Virus record (IMG/VR): IMGVR_UViG_3300050015_001121 | Span: 1 to 38,251 of that record | Direction: 5' to 3' (one strand) | Origin: a virus | Length of the DNA: 38,251 nt | In this document: piece after piece, positions 16,372-22,760 of the stretch | How the letters are laid out: every line of letters begins with the position of its first letter | Numbering within the stretch: the first letter of the stretch is position 1 | Position numbers and translations under genes: made by a program | Notes under the pieces: generated by a model | Databases searched by the model: none | Seen by the model: the letters and a program-made list of their open reading frames with translations, nothing else | Told to the model about the DNA's origin: nothing

Positions 16372-17682
16372 TTAACTGTTTCGCAATATCGCACTCTGTG
16401 GCGGCTTCCGTGTGTTCAGGTATGCAATTGTCTGCTTCTCTGCCTTCTTTGTTTTGTGGTCTATGCTCCGTGTTGCCGAATACGTCGAAAGAATGTACTG
16501 AACGCTGTTACAAGTATGATCGTTCTCTTTAACAGGCTCAGGCTTCTTCGCTTTATCGTTCCAGACATAACCCTTATGCTCTACTATGTGCATCGGACAT
16601 TTTTCACGGTCAAAAAACAAAGTATCGTTTGATAGATTGTGTCTAACCTGCGCTATCTGGTTTTCAACGTCTTTTTCGCTGTCTACGCAACTGATTCCGT
16701 ACTGCTCATACTCTCGTTTAACCTGTGATGCTGAATCTATAATATAATTTGCGCTCTTGCGCCCTATCGCTGCTAACTTTGCTTTGATCTGCGCTGAAAT
16801 ATCTCTGACCAATCCATCGTAATCGTATATCTCGTCAAATACAAATTTGCGACTATTATCGTCTATTGCCATGAACGTCACGCCGGTATGTCTGCCAGTA
16901 TCTAACCCCACATAAACACGCCACCAGTCTTTAATCTGCGGCGTTTGTATGCAGTGCCTTGCCGTGTCGAGCTCTTTGTAAATTACGCCTGTATAGTTCT
17001 CGAAACTCGCTTCCCACTCTTGCCGAAAGTAAGCAGGCGACAACGTGCGGCGCGCATCTTCGATTTCCTGCCGGTCAATGTGCGGGTTATCTTCCGTCTT
17101 AAACTGGAAACTTTTGAAATCTTTGTCCGGCAAAACAGGGTTTCCGTTAATATCTCGGTATTCACTATCGGCTTTTGCTTCGTCTTTTATGAACATCTCG
17201 TAAAAGTGATTCAGCTTGCCTTTCGGTGTACCGAGAAAATCACACCAGCCCCGGTAATCTGCCAGTGTCGGCCTTAGTATCAATTCAAAGATCTTGCGCT
17301 TCATGTCGGCATATTCATCAATGATTAAACCCTTGAACTTTGCGCCTCTTATGCGGTCGGGCTTGTCTGCGCCGAAAAGTCTTATCTGTCCGCCGCCTTT
17401 AAGGTTGACAAGTAAATCGGTTTCGTTCGGCTTTTCCCTTCTAATCTCAGGCACTGCGTAATACTTCAACAGTTCCCATGTGATTAGCTTGGCTTGCCCG
17501 TATGTCGGGGCGATATAGCCGTAAGGGCCGGGATCTTCAATTGCTTTGCGAATAAGCTTGTTATCTGCGTAAACTGTCTTGCCGAATCTGCGTCCGCATA
17601 CTATCGTCTTAAACCGGTGCGTATCGTTGTGTAGTAGCAACTGTGCGGCGTGCGGGCGGTATGGGATTATTATTGTTCCCAC
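16372..17682 (-). CDS. terL: Terminase large subunit
   Basis: The protein has 436 residues: an ATPase motor plus a nuclease that package DNA. The Walker A motif is CGRRFGKT (29-36) and Walker B is LIIDEYA (119-125, catalytic Glu at 123). The coupling motif GTPKG (151-155) follows. The RNase H-like nuclease acidic residues are D261 (in VGLDTGRHTG), D316 (YIIDSAS) and D388 (ENDHTCNSVQY). All three nuclease acids are present, so it is probably active. The GTG start overlaps the TerS-like gene by 13 bp. Confidence 0.95.
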   Translation of the reverse strand: MGTIIIPYRPHAAQLLLHNDTHRFKTIVCGRRFGKTVYADNKLIRKAIEDPGPYGYIAPTYGQAKLITWELLKYYAVPEIRREKPNETDLLVNLKGGGQIRLFGADKPDRIRGAKFKGLIIDEYADMKRKIFELILRPTLADYRGWCDFLGTPKGKLNHFYEMFIKDEAKADSEYRDINGNPVLPDKDFKSFQFKTEDNPHIDRQEIEDARRTLSPAYFRQEWEASFENYTGVIYKELDTARHCIQTPQIKDWWRVYVGLDTGRHTGVTFMAIDDNSRKFVFDEIYDYDGLVRDISAQIKAKLAAIGRKSANYIIDSASQVKREYEQYGISCVDSEKDVENQIAQVRHNLSNDTLFFDREKCPMHIVEHKGYVWNDKAKKPEPVKENDHTCNSVQYILSTYSATRSIDHKTKKAEKQTIAYLNTRKPPQSAILRNS

Positions 17683-17924
17683 TTCACTCTCAACGCTTCT
17701 CCGTTCTTGTTCCCTAATTCAACACTTTCAACTGGCTTACCTAACCACCTGTTCAGTATTTCCTTGTACGCTTCAAGCTTTACCTTTTCATCAGATGCGT
17801 TTTTGGATAAAGTAAAAAGACCTTTTAACGCCTCTATCCCTCTTGCGTCAAGCAGCTTTTTGACGTCTTCGGGCGTTTTTGGTCTACCATTCGGATTACC
17901 TGACTTCCCTTTTTTAAATGCCAT
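17670..17924 (-). CDS. Putative terminase small subunit (DNA-recognition)
   Basis: The protein has 84 residues. The N-terminal KKGKSGNPNGRPK is the short basic motif typical of small phage proteins located just before TerL. It is followed by two helices (PEDVKKLLDARGIEALKGLF and ASDEKVKLEAYKEILNRWLGKPV). The ILNRWLGKPV-x-SVE ending is also common in such terS-like proteins. It overlaps TerL by 13 bp. It would select the phage DNA and recruit TerL. It is short for a TerS, so the large ring may be minimal. Confidence 0.7.
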   Translation of the reverse strand: MAFKKGKSGNPNGRPKTPEDVKKLLDARGIEALKGLFTLSKNASDEKVKLEAYKEILNRWLGKPVESVELGNKNGEALRVKWEQ

Positions 17925-17944
17925 TGTATTTAACCTGTTACCAA

Positions 17945-18136
17945 CTAGCTCAACTCCGCAACTTTCCTATTAAGTTTCTTCCCACTTTCAAACATGTGCG
18001 CCCAGCGTCCGATGCTTGGTACAATTGCTTTCATCGGGTCAACTTTACAGACAAACAGAAAGAAGCAACTGCGCATTATAAGCACAATCGCTATTACCGT
18101 TACTGCAATAAATCCTGCGTAATTTGCCAGTGTCAT
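17945..18136 (-). CDS. Small single-pass membrane protein
   Basis: The protein has 63 residues with one clear transmembrane helix near the N-terminus (AGFIAVTVIAIVLIMRSCFFLFVC, ~7-30), then a basic cytoplasmic tail. GAGGG lies 5 nt before the ATG. It sits at the head of the packaging genes. It could be a late membrane protein such as a pinholin/antiholin-like factor, but its position outside the lysis cluster makes this uncertain. Confidence 0.55.
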   Translation of the reverse strand: MTLANYAGFIAVTVIAIVLIMRSCFFLFVCKVDPMKAIVPSIGRWAHMFESGKKLNRKVAELS

Positions 18137-18202
18137 TCACCCTCAAACGGATACGATCCCAATTACAACGCGCACGCGATATATATTTACTACTTGTTTC
18201 CC

Positions 18203-18250
18203 CCCGGCTATCGCCAGCTGTAAAAGATATATTTTGTACCGGCGGCCGGG
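18203..18250. repeat. Large inverted repeat upstream of terS
   Basis: CCCGGC (18203-18208) pairs with GCCGGG (18245-18250), and CGCC (18212-18215) with GGCG (18241-18244). Inside lies the near-palindrome GTAAAAGATATATTTTGTAC (18220-18239). No T run follows on either strand, so it is not a simple terminator. Its place in the 123-bp gap before the packaging genes suggests a late operator or a pac-like site. Confidence 0.5.
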
Positions 18251-18259
18251 AAATTTAGA

Positions 18260-18550
18260 TTAAATCTCAATCAAATCAATCAGAGTAATAATTCTTTGCC
18301 TTGCGTACATGAAACTATCCGACAACTGTTTAATCTCTATTGCCAAAGGCACGAGCGCTTCTGATTCTTTGCAGATTCCATTAATAGCGGGGTCAGTCTG
18401 TCTACAAATCATAGACAACTTGCTTTCCAAAGAATTTATTGCAGCGGAAAGCTCATCTTTCTGCTTATGTGCATCACGCAACACTCTTTCAATCTGGCTT
18501 TCCTTCTTGCAATTTCCAGTAACACAAGCTCCATTCATCCCTGCCTGCAT
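18260..18550 (-). CDS. Coiled-coil protein with N-terminal cysteines
   Basis: The protein has 96 residues and its ATG has AAGGGAG upstream. After MQAGMNGACVTGNCKK it is essentially two amphipathic helices (residues ~17-50 and ~62-96), with two more cysteines in between (MICRQTDPAINGICKE). It is the first gene of the late block downstream of the 242-bp intergenic region. The function is unknown; it might be a late regulator or a structural adaptor. Confidence 0.65.
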   Translation of the reverse strand: MQAGMNGACVTGNCKKESQIERVLRDAHKQKDELSAAINSLESKLSMICRQTDPAINGICKESEALVPLAIEIKQLSDSFMYARQRIITLIDLIEI

Positions 18551-18666
18551 ACATTCTCCCTTTTATCTTTGCTCCGTTGTTTGCACCGGCCCAGAGTACT
18601 CTAGTCCGGCTATTTAAGACCCAGCCAAAATGCGCATTGCTAAGAGGCGTGCTGGGTTTGTATTCT

Positions 18667-18700
18667 CCCCGTATTTCATGTGATTGTCACGGGGTTTTTT
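18667..18700 (+). terminator. Plus-strand intrinsic terminator
   Basis: CCCCGT (18667-18672) pairs with ACGGGG (18689-18694), followed directly by six T (18695-18700). No plus-strand gene lies upstream, so it would end either an antisense transcript or a small plus-strand RNA from the adjacent folded region. Confidence 0.5.
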
Positions 18701-18712
18701 GTGTTGAACTCT

Positions 18713-18742
18713 ATCTTAATTGTGAGTTTTGAATACTGACAA
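18713..18742 (-). promoter_or_regulatory. Possible late promoter
   Basis: On the minus strand TTGTCA (18737-18742) and TAAGAT (18713-18718) are 18 bp apart, a fair but imperfect sigma-70 match just upstream of the packaging/head genes and downstream of the HTH gene. The weak match would fit dependence on an activator. Confidence 0.35.
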
Positions 18743-18792
18743 AAAATCAATCTCCGACGAAAAATACCATATTCCCGACACCACGAAAATGG

Positions 18793-19050
18793 TCACTTGA
18801 TTGCCTTTTGCCTAGCACAATAACGGTAGATAGTACGCTCTGAAACGTGGTAGATTTTGGATAGTGTTTTTGCTATGCAGTACGGCGTGAACTTCATCCT
18901 TGTTGCAGTATAAACCATGTTGATTATTGACTGCTTTTTCTGCTTCCCTGGCAAATACATCGCCAGCTTAACTTTTTGCATAGTTTCATCTGTATTCCGG
19001 TAACTTCTGAACTGATCTTTAAATTCCGACAGGCTCATCCATTTCTCCAA
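18793..19050 (-). CDS. Helix-turn-helix DNA-binding protein, candidate late regulator
   Basis: The protein has 85 residues. The C-terminal ~40 residues contain a helix-turn-helix: FTPYCIAKTLSKIYHVSERTIYRYCAR, where IAKTLSK is the first helix and VSERTIYRYCA the recognition helix. The N-terminal part is helical and basic. It is the last gene of the early block, next to the 242-bp control region that precedes the late genes, the usual location of late-gene activators in many phages. A terminase-small-like role is an alternative. Confidence 0.7.
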   Translation of the reverse strand: MEKWMSLSEFKDQFRSYRNTDETMQKVKLAMYLPGKQKKQSIINMVYTATRMKFTPYCIAKTLSKIYHVSERTIYRYCARQKAIK

Positions 19051-19084
19051 TCCCCCTCGCGCTATGCTGCAATCCAGTTTTTTA

Positions 19085-19372
19085 TTATAAATACTTTATG
19101 GGCACCTTCGCCGGAAAATCATAGCAATGCACCTGTTGCCTGCTTACGGTGCCATCCTTTTTTATTGGATTCATGCGAATCCAATGATTGGCAAGCCTAC
19201 AAACAATTCCTTCCCGATTTTCGTAAGTTATGCGATCCCCAACCTTCACACCCCATTTTATTTCAAAAATCCTGATTTTAATTTCTTGCGCACGTTCGTT
19301 TAGTTCGTCTATTTGTTGCACAAGGTCTTTATATCTGCTTAAAAGTTCTTCCATGTCTTCCATGTTTTCCAT
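19085..19372 (-). CDS. Coiled-coil plus small beta-barrel protein
   Basis: The protein has 95 residues with AAAGGAG before its ATG. The acidic N-terminal half (MENMEDMEELLSRYKDLVQQIDELNERAQEI) is a coiled coil. The C-terminal half (VKVGDRITYENREGIVCRLANHWIRMNP) looks like an SH3/KOW-type beta fold, sometimes used to bind nucleic acid. The start codon overlaps the stop of the 53-residue gene upstream (TAAATG). The function is unknown. Confidence 0.65.
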   Translation of the reverse strand: MENMEDMEELLSRYKDLVQQIDELNERAQEIKIRIFEIKWGVKVGDRITYENREGIVCRLANHWIRMNPIKKDGTVSRQQVHCYDFPAKVPIKYL

Positions 19373-19534
19373 TTATTTCTCCTTTTCAATATACTGAAAC
19401 CGATCATAATTCCGACAAGGCTTCCGCAACCCGCTACCGGTTTTGAACCCGTATTCCTCGATAATTACCGCATGGCAGCCGTTTCTGGTACACTTTTTCA
19501 CGTTGGGGGTTATTTGGGTGAATTTGTGGGGCAT
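19373..19534 (-). CDS. Small zinc-binding-like protein
   Basis: This 53-residue frame (start MPHKFTQITPNVKKCTRNGC, stop overlapping the next ATG as TAAATG) has AAGGAG 11 nt before its ATG, a somewhat long spacing. Cysteines CTRNGC and KPC suggest a small metal site. The 90 bp before it (19535-19624) hold no further convincing gene. Assignment rests on coupling and codon continuity. Confidence 0.6.
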   Translation of the reverse strand: MPHKFTQITPNVKKCTRNGCHAVIIEEYGFKTGSGLRKPCRNYDRFQYIEKEK

Positions 19535-19624
19535 TTTGGGGAATTCTCCTTTTTGTCATTTTTACCGTGCATAAAACACGATTTAACGAACGATTTTCTT
19601 TTTCCACTCTCAAAACGTCCCGTA

Positions 19625-19876
19625 CTACCTTTTCCCCCTTTTCGTGCCTATTTTCGGCAAATCCTTGACAATGTTGGAATTATGAACCATACTTGGGAGT
19701 TTGGGTTCTTTTAAACTTTGACCTTCTTCCTCCTTTTTCTGACTTTGTTCCATTTTGACCATAAGCACACGGTTTGAATGTTTCTTCCCGTTCCACCCTG
19801 TGCAATAGCAAACACTGTGTTCCGTAGCGTTTACGGTTGTTTTGCAGACTAGGCATACAAAATCGCAGTATTTCAT
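19625..19876 (-). CDS. Small zinc-ribbon protein
   Basis: The protein has 83 residues. The N-terminus has MKYCDFVCLVCKTTV and then CYCTGWNGKKH, a four-cysteine zinc-ribbon pattern, followed by a long charged tail rich in Lys, Glu and Gln. Its ATG overlaps the previous stop (ATGA), which favours this frame over a competing one on the same strand. Nucleic-acid binding is plausible; no family is recognised. Confidence 0.65.
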   Translation of the reverse strand: MKYCDFVCLVCKTTVNATEHSVCYCTGWNGKKHSNRVLMVKMEQSQKKEEEGQSLKEPKLPSMVHNSNIVKDLPKIGTKRGKR

Positions 19877-20112
19877 TCAATCGGCTCCTGTGCGTCTCCG
19901 TATTCGAGTTCCTTTCCAAACATCACGTCGGCCCATAGTAGCTCGTATCTCTCGCCGTAGTGCATCTGGTATCGAGTACCTACCCACTTTTGAAGCCCGT
20001 ACCGTGCCGACTCCGTATCTCCTTTGGTGCAGTTGCACCCGAAAGCCTTTGCCGCGCCGCTGTGATCTGCCAGTGACACTATGCCGGTATCGTTGCAGTA
20101 TTTGCAGGTCAT
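19873..20112 (-). CDS. Small zinc-knuckle protein next to the replication initiator
   Basis: The protein has 79 residues. It begins MTCKYCNDTGIVSL and continues to FGCNCTKGD, a CxxC...CxC pattern like half of a DnaJ-type zinc motif. The rest (YGLQKWVGTRYQMHYGERYELLWADVMFGK) is aromatic-rich. ATGA overlaps on both sides couple it to the replication gene upstream and the zinc-ribbon gene downstream. It could be a replication accessory protein, from context only. Confidence 0.65.
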   Translation of the reverse strand: MTCKYCNDTGIVSLADHSGAAKAFGCNCTKGDTESARYGLQKWVGTRYQMHYGERYELLWADVMFGKELEYGDAQEPIE

Positions 20113-20771
20113 AGCTTTTTACCTATCCCGTTTACTAGCGACTTCACTAGCTGCTCGTTTGCTGCCATTTTTGCCACCCCTCCCGGCCCCGCAAACTCTG
20201 CCCGATCATCCCTGCCGTGCCTTTCCGGTTGTTGCGCTGAAAGCGGGGGTTGACTTTTTGCCACAACACCAGAGTCAACTTCTGTTGTAGTACTGGAAAG
20301 ACTAAAGTCAACAGAGGGTTTGTTCTGTTCTGTTCTGTTCTTTCTGGTAGGTATGGTTAGGTTAGGTGGGGCGACTAAAGTCTGACTATAGTCTGTCTTG
20401 CGTGCTTCTTTAGGATGTTTTAAGTATATCTCCTTTAGCTTTTCTGGTTTCGCTGTCCTGTATTTCGCCTCCAGGTATCGACCCGCGTAATCAAGCCAAT
20501 CGTGAATTATTTTGTTATCAAGCCATCCATGTTTTTGGAGCAGTCGAACGTACTGCGGAGCGTCGCCTGTGTAGTCCGATAGTTCGGCTATTAACTCATC
20601 GCTCCATTGCGATAAGTCGCCATCCTCGGCCTGTTCCAGTGCGGCGTGCCAGAGTGCGTGCAAGTGTCCCATAACATAGGATCGGCGCAACCTTAATTCA
20701 CGAGCAAGCTCAATTAGTTTTCTATGCCTAAGTAAAACTGTGTGACTTTCAATCCATGCCACTTGTATCAC
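20109..20771 (-). CDS. Replication initiation protein with winged-helix N-terminal domain
   Basis: The protein has 220 residues. The N-terminal ~115 residues (MIQVAWIESHTVLLRHRKLIELARELRLRRSYVMGHL... LLQKHGWLD) match the winged-helix domain of phage replication initiators (lambda O / DnaD-like organisers), with the pattern HRKLIELA-x-x-L then ALW-x-A and GWLD. The C-terminal half is Ser/Thr/Pro-rich and disordered, ending in a helix that could contact a host helicase loader. Inside the disordered part the DNA carries repeated GACTAWAGTC boxes, as lambda O carries its origin. No phage helicase of DnaB type is seen, so host helicase use is likely. Confidence 0.75.
   Translation of the reverse strand: MIQVAWIESHTVLLRHRKLIELARELRLRRSYVMGHLHALWHAALEQAEDGDLSQWSDELIAELSDYTGDAPQYVRLLQKHGWLDNKIIHDWLDYAGRYLEAKYRTAKPEKLKEIYLKHPKEARKTDYSQTLVAPPNLTIPTRKNRTEQNKPSVDFSLSSTTTEVDSGVVAKSQPPLSAQQPERHGRDDRAEFAGPGGVAKMAANEQLVKSLVNGIGKKL
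20300..20393. repeat. Candidate replication origin: GACTAWAGTC boxes and TGTTC repeats
   Basis: Three near-palindromic 10-mers lie inside the initiator gene: GACTAAAGTC at 20300-20309 and 20373-20382, and GACTATAGTC at 20384-20393. The last two are 11 bp apart, one helical turn. Four exact tandem TGTTC units (20321-20340) and a GGTTAGGTTAGG stretch (20355-20366) lie between them. The layout recalls origins with iterons inside the initiator gene. Confidence 0.5.
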
Positions 20772-20785
20772 CGTCCTTTGTTGGT

Positions 20786-21235
20786 TTATTTCTTACTTGC
20801 CATTAATTCTAAATCTTGCAACAATGGCTTAACTATCAACTCTGTTAAATAGGCTACCACTTGGGGTACTACGGCGTTTCCTACTGATTTAAGTCTGTCC
20901 ATCCCTTCGGATAGCCCATCATCATTTCGTTCAATTCCGACGATTTGCGAAAACAACCCGGAACGTAATCCCTCAATTCCTTCGCAATGCCCTGCCTGGC
21001 TAATGTCCTGGCAAGGGAATCCACCGGAAATAATGTCAATTCGTCCAAGTTTTGTTCCGTCGATTTTGGTAACGTCACCAAGCTCGACTGCTCCTGGGTA
21101 ATGTTTTTTATAGACTTTGATTGCATAGGGGTCAATCTCCGAGAAATAATGATTTTCAAACTCAATACCCGCCATTTGCATGCCTAGTGCGAACCCCCCA
21201 ATTCCACTAAATAAATCCAGATAATTAATCTTCAT
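20786..21235 (-). CDS. Shortened C5-cytosine DNA methyltransferase
   Basis: The start at 21235 is chosen by ATGA overlap with the upstream gene, giving 149 residues, about half a normal C5 methyltransferase. Motif I LDLFSGIGGFALG (6-18), motif II-like acid (SEID), motif IV GGFPCQDIS with the catalytic Cys (71-79), RSGLF (91-95) and motif X GNAVVPQV (119-126) are present. The ENV motif VI, the QxRxR motif VIII and the whole target-recognition domain are missing, so normal sequence-specific methylation is doubtful. A second frame over 20881-20937 encodes another conserved-looking motif, suggesting deletions and a repaired frame. Confidence 0.8.
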   Translation of the reverse strand: MKINYLDLFSGIGGFALGMQMAGIEFENHYFSEIDPYAIKVYKKHYPGAVELGDVTKIDGTKLGRIDIISGGFPCQDISQAGHCEGIEGLRSGLFSQIVGIERNDDGLSEGMDRLKSVGNAVVPQVVAYLTELIVKPLLQDLELMASKK

Positions 21236-21417
21236 TTCGTATTTGCACCTTTTAAGACCTTCCCGCCATTCACCTTCTTTTTCAAATACCCCTCGCACTC
21301 CATAGAGAAATCACAGTAAGACTGATTCTGAAATAATTCTACGTTCTTCCTATTCCTCAAATTCCTCCTACATCTTTTTTTAATGCAATCCGATGAACAC
21401 AGGGAAATGTCGGGCAT
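21232..21417 (-). CDS. Small cysteine-rich phage protein
   Basis: The protein has 61 residues. It begins MPDISLCSSDCIKKRCRRN and has further cysteines (SYCDFSMEC). The opening MPDI-x-x-C-x-x-x-C-x-x-x-x-x-C resembles a family of tiny cysteine-rich phage proteins of unknown role, here with a more basic, diverged second half. It starts at TAATG on the previous stop and is ATGA-coupled to the methyltransferase. Confidence 0.65.
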   Translation of the reverse strand: MPDISLCSSDCIKKRCRRNLRNRKNVELFQNQSYCDFSMECEGYLKKKVNGGKVLKGANTK

Positions 21418-21587
21418 TAGTTTAGCTCCTCAATAGTTATTCTAAATTTCTTTTCATGTGATGATTCTGTTATTGGTGGCTCTTTGAATATAAGAGAATC
21501 GAATTCGTAATAACCAAAATAATTTACCTTTAAACCTTTGCCATCATGCCCCCACCCCTCAAACACTTTTTTCTTTCTGGCTTTCAT
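21417..21587 (-). CDS. Small hypothetical protein
   Basis: The protein has 56 residues from the ATG at 21587, which overlaps the previous stop (ATGA) and follows AGGGGGG; a longer frame reaching 21635 would overlap the neighbour. It has a basic N-terminus (MKARKKKVFEGWGHDGKG), then beta-like sequence (VNYFGYYEFDSLIF) and an acidic end. It is not recognised. Confidence 0.6.
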   Translation of the reverse strand: MKARKKKVFEGWGHDGKGLKVNYFGYYEFDSLIFKEPPITESSHEKKFRITIEELN

Positions 21588-21865
21588 TTGCCCCCCTTCA
21601 CTCGTTCGATGAGGGCGTCGATTTTGTCGTTCCAATCACGTTGCATACATGATTTACTATTGTCCGTGTCCTCATAAAATGAATAAACTATTGAATCTTT
21701 CATCTTCTCCAACTCCGCCACAATTTCGGCAATCTTTGCGGTGTGCCAGTCGTTAATTGCTAGCACTATTCCCTCAAAGTAAAATGTACTCATGCGATCA
21801 TTTGTGCAGTATGGAACCTCTCGCAAAACTTCTGATATTTCATGTGTTATCTCAATCTCACTCAT
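21584..21865 (-). CDS. Small helical early protein
   Basis: The protein has 93 residues from the ATG at 21865 (AGGAGG 6 nt upstream; another ATG 6 bp earlier is too close to it). The sequence is mainly helical: MSEIEITHEISEVLREVPYC, then INDWHTAKIAEIVAELEKMKD, then a C-terminal helix WNDKIDALIERVKGG. It shares composition with the 92-residue coiled-coil gene at 27 kb. The function is unknown. Confidence 0.65.
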   Translation of the reverse strand: MSEIEITHEISEVLREVPYCTNDRMSTFYFEGIVLAINDWHTAKIAEIVAELEKMKDSIVYSFYEDTDNSKSCMQRDWNDKIDALIERVKGGK

Positions 21866-21881
21866 CGCCATCCTCCTTGGG

Positions 21882-22058
21882 TTATTTCCTTAAATAACAA
21901 TCCTGCCTTTCTGATTCTATGTGGTGATAGTCTCCCCCGCAATTTTTGCAAACCCTCGTAACTCCACCGCAAGGGCAACTGTGTTCCTCTGGAAAACCGT
22001 AGTACGTTAACTGTGGTTCTGGCTTAGGACATTTACCTGGAGTATATTCGTTTTTCAC
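21882..22058 (-). CDS. Small zinc-ribbon protein (GTG start)
   Basis: This 58-residue frame starts at a GTG preceded by GAGGTGAGAG and fills part of an otherwise empty stretch. It contains GKCPKPEP, then HSCPCGGVTRVCKNCGGDYHH, a compact Cys4/His metal site, and ends DCYLRK. It lies between the 49-residue gene and the helical gene. A zinc-ribbon role is clear from residues; the function is unknown. Confidence 0.65.
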   Translation of the reverse strand: MKNEYTPGKCPKPEPQLTYYGFPEEHSCPCGGVTRVCKNCGGDYHHIESERQDCYLRK

Positions 22059-22085
22059 CCTCTCACCTCGCTTTCGGGGGAGTTT

Positions 22086-22235
22086 TTATCCCCAATAATT
22101 GAAAAACTTACGATACTGATTATTTGAATATTTGCAAACAATTCCCCACTTGTGTATTGACAATATGCGTGAGGTAATATACCCACTAAATATCCACCAA
22201 ATAACCTTCACCGGATGCGTGTTGTCAACTTTCAT
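22086..22235 (-). CDS. Small hypothetical protein, aromatic-rich
   Basis: This 49-residue frame (start MKVDNTHPVKVIWWIFSGYI) begins immediately after the methyltransferase stop (TAG then ATG), with GGAGAGGGAATAG as Shine-Dalgarno region. It is rich in Trp, Tyr, Phe, Ile and Lys. Residues 9-25 could be a short membrane-associating helix. It is followed by AAAACTCCCCC, repeated 180 bp away near the methyltransferase end. Confidence 0.55.
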   Translation of the reverse strand: MKVDNTHPVKVIWWIFSGYITSRILSIHKWGIVCKYSNNQYRKFFNYWG

Positions 22236-22745
22236 CTATTCCCTCTCCTTCCCTTTGGGGGAGTTTTTGACTGGTATCTTCATAAAGCAAAGCCAGTGCG
22301 TTTTCCCGTGTCTTCCAGTGGTATGCCCAAATAGCGGCCGCTCGCTTAATTGCGCCAGCACATCTGATAGCTTTATCTGCACTTCATTCCATTTGAAAAT
22401 TAGCACGCCACTTGGTTTCAACACTCGCCAGCACTCATTAAATCCAGATGAAATATCCTGCCTCCATGATTCTTTTGACAGGAGCCCATACTTTTGGGCC
22501 ATAAAACAATTTTCACCTGCCCTGACTAAGTGCGGTGGGTCAAAAACAACAAGATTGAATGATCTATCGGGATATTCCAGATTCCTAAAATCCATTACCA
22601 CGTCTGGCTTCACTTCAAAAGAAGGGCGCAGTGTGCATTTGGCTCCGTCTCTTGCGTCTATATACAGTGCGTTAGGGTGATGTTTTTCAAACCACATCAT
22701 GCGGCCGCCACAGCAGGCATCCAAAATAATCTTTTCTTCGCTCAT
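22236..22745 (-). CDS. Class I SAM-dependent methyltransferase
   Basis: The protein has 169 residues. Motif I is ILDACCGGRMMWF (7-19, SAM-binding loop), followed by an acidic end of strand 2 (ALYIDARDG). Catalytic-type motif IV is VVFDPPHL (66-73). A further region, ECWRVLKPSGVLIFKWNE, matches strands 5/6 of the fold. The DPPHL motif suggests modification of a base amino group. The C-terminal GHTTGRHGKTHWLCFMK is typical of a conserved small phage methyltransferase family. It is probably involved in nucleic-acid modification against host restriction. Confidence 0.8.
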   Translation of the reverse strand: MSEEKIILDACCGGRMMWFEKHHPNALYIDARDGAKCTLRPSFEVKPDVVMDFRNLEYPDRSFNLVVFDPPHLVRAGENCFMAQKYGLLSKESWRQDISSGFNECWRVLKPSGVLIFKWNEVQIKLSDVLAQLSERPLFGHTTGRHGKTHWLCFMKIPVKNSPKGKERE

Positions 22746-22760
22746 TTTCCCAACCTCCCT

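Larger units (their letters stand above)
18551..18792. other. Early/late intergenic region (242 bp)
   Basis: This is one of the longest gaps in a densely packed genome. It holds a perfect 10-bp palindrome AGAGTACTCT (18593-18602) between CCGGC/GCCGG-type arms, a 6-bp stem CCCAGC/GCTGGG (around 18621-18656), a plus-strand terminator (18667-18700) and a weak minus-strand promoter (18713-18742). The only minus-strand frame with an ATG is about 19 codons long. It is probably the control region switching from early to late transcription. Confidence 0.6.

Noticed and set aside
16060-16632. 190-codon plus-strand frame opposite the terminase end
   Set aside because: It overlaps the terminase nuclease motif region in antisense; its hydrophobic composition arises from the reverse complement.
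19680-19919. Second minus-strand frame overlapping the zinc-ribbon gene at 19625-19876
   Set aside because: It lacks the ATGA coupling and cysteine pattern of the competing frame and looks like low-complexity shadow.
20881-21165. Separate 94-codon gene inside the C5 methyltransferase
   Set aside because: Only its last ~20 codons look conserved; it is better explained as an out-of-frame remnant of the methyltransferase than as an independent gene.
22077-22270. Direct repeat GGGGGAGTTTTT near 22077 and 22257
   Set aside because: It is only about 12 bp long, at gene ends with G-rich Shine-Dalgarno complements; too short to call an element.
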